NCBI GenBank assembly: GCA_012513425.1
Contig: JAAZCF010000170.1
Coordinates: forward strand, 1-5,783
Source of the DNA: Bacteroidales bacterium
GTDB lineage: Bacteria > Bacteroidota > Bacteroidia > Bacteroidales > UBA932
Direction: 5' to 3'
DNA length: 5,783 bases
The position numbers and the translations under genes were made by a program. How positions within the stretch are numbered: position 1 is the stretch's first letter; the number at the start of each line of letters is the position of its first letter. The notes under the pieces are model-generated. The model was not told where the DNA came from, did not search any database, and saw nothing but the letters and a program-made list of their open reading frames with translations. Shown one piece after another: positions 5,206 to 5,783 of this stretch.

Positions 5206-5783
5206 TTATCTAGTGTCAATATCAACATCCAAAATATGCAAATCTTCAACTCCAGTTACTTCAGTAGAACATTCGCCAAGCCAACCATTTTCTTGGTTAA
5301 CTCCTGTGTATATTTTAATAAAATCAACTCCTGGTAAATTAACAAATTGTCCTTTTTTATTTACAGTCCAACTAATGTCAATTGATGAATCATCCAAAGC
5401 ATTGACTTCGTTGTCAACATATCCATAATAGTATTTATATAGTACATAATAGACTCCTTTTCCACTCTCATCAATACCATTTTGAGGAAGACAAGTTCCA
5501 TGGAATGAAATAGAATCACATTCTGCCCATAGAGGATAATATGGTTGTGTGTGGTACATATTTTTAACTTTATACCCTGAATGTCCATAATTATCTTTCC
5601 ATTTAATGTAGCTATTCCATTCATCTTTTGAAGAAGGTTCAACGTCCGGCTTATAATAGGTGATTGAATAATTATTATATAGAGTAACATCATTTCCCGC
5701 TTTTTTTGACATTTCATACCAAGGTTCTTTTGTTGCGTCAATATGCGAGCTGCCTGCTATTTCATACCATTCATTTTCATCAG
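5206..5783 (-). CDS. Cell-surface protein, C-terminal 191 residues (5' end outside window)
   Basis: The reading frame is open through the right edge. An internal Met codon at 5712-5710 is not the start, because the family sequence continues upstream of it (DENEWYEIAGSSHIDATKEPWYE). The fragment resembles Bacteroidales proteins usually annotated only as 'cell surface protein' or PKD-domain protein. Signatures in order are EWYEIAGS, YSITYYKPD, YIKWKDNYGHSGYKVKN, a HTQPYYPLW segment, FHGTCLP, YGYVDNEVNA, ISWTVNKKGQFVNLPGVDFIKIYTGVN and GWLGECSTEVTGVEDLHIL, close to the natural C-terminus (TAA at 5208-5206). The many aromatic and Asn residues and beta-rich look fit an exported protein, but the signal peptide is outside the window. 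Molecular function is unknown. I recall related surface proteins in B12-uptake loci (with btuB and beta-propeller lipoproteins), which would suit the neighbouring riboswitch, but that link is not shown by this sequence. It ends at a strong terminator and so is probably a separate transcript from nrdDG. Confidence 0.75.
   Translation of the reverse strand, partial: DENEWYEIAGSSHIDATKEPWYEMSKKAGNDVTLYNNYSITYYKPDVEPSSKDEWNSYIKWKDNYGHSGYKVKNMYHTQPYYPLWAECDSISFHGTCLPQNGIDESGKGVYYVLYKYYYGYVDNEVNALDDSSIDISWTVNKKGQFVNLPGVDFIKIYTGVNQENGWLGECSTEVTGVEDLHILDVDIDTR

Noticed and set aside
5206..5712. A complete 168-residue protein starting at the ATG at 5712
   Set aside because: The frame stays open to the window edge, and the upstream residues (EWYEIAGS...) belong to the same family domain, so this Met is internal.
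5213..5741. Alternative frames over the surface-protein gene (plus 5213-5428, minus 5361-5741)
   Set aside because: They overlap a frame with clear family motifs and look like shadow translations.

Overview
The window looks like chromosomal DNA from a Bacteroidales bacterium (Bacteroides/Prevotella-like; the genus cannot be fixed from this much sequence). The evidence is AT-rich DNA, starts without clear Shine-Dalgarno sequences, promoter -7 boxes of the TAnnTTTG type, and gene families typical of the group: a DUF1593 lipoprotein, a VUT/queuosine-precursor transporter and a 'WYEIAGS...GWLGE.STE' cell-surface protein. No insertion sequences, CRISPR repeats, tRNAs, rRNAs or prophage genes are visible.

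Layout from left to right. (1) 1-635, minus strand: most of a six-helix VUT-family membrane protein (queuosine precursor transporter, YhhQ-like). It has a TTG start and is cut by the left edge. (2) 636-744: a divergent promoter region with one TAnnTTTG box facing each way. (3) 745-2157, plus strand: a secreted DUF1593 lipoprotein with a nucleoside-hydrolase-like N-terminal domain and a C-terminal Ig-like domain. Its stop codon overlaps that of the convergent nrdG. (4) 4782-2154, minus strand: the nrdD-nrdG operon, encoding the anaerobic (class III) ribonucleotide reductase and its radical-SAM activase, one base apart. (5) 4783-5205: a long nrdD leader carrying a well-conserved cobalamin (B12) riboswitch, a promoter upstream of it and, before that, the intrinsic terminator of the next gene. 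(6) 5206-5783, minus strand: the C-terminal 191 residues of a cell-surface protein that runs off the right edge.

The most informative feature is the B12 riboswitch immediately upstream of nrdDG and in the same orientation. NrdDG does not need B12, so the arrangement predicts that the anaerobic reductase is turned down when cobalamin is plentiful. That would make sense if the genome also encodes a B12-dependent (class II) ribonucleotide reductase. The surface-protein fragment upstream of the riboswitch may belong to a B12-uptake locus, but this is only inference. The other genes look like independent units. I do not see convincing evidence for a wholly new biological system here.
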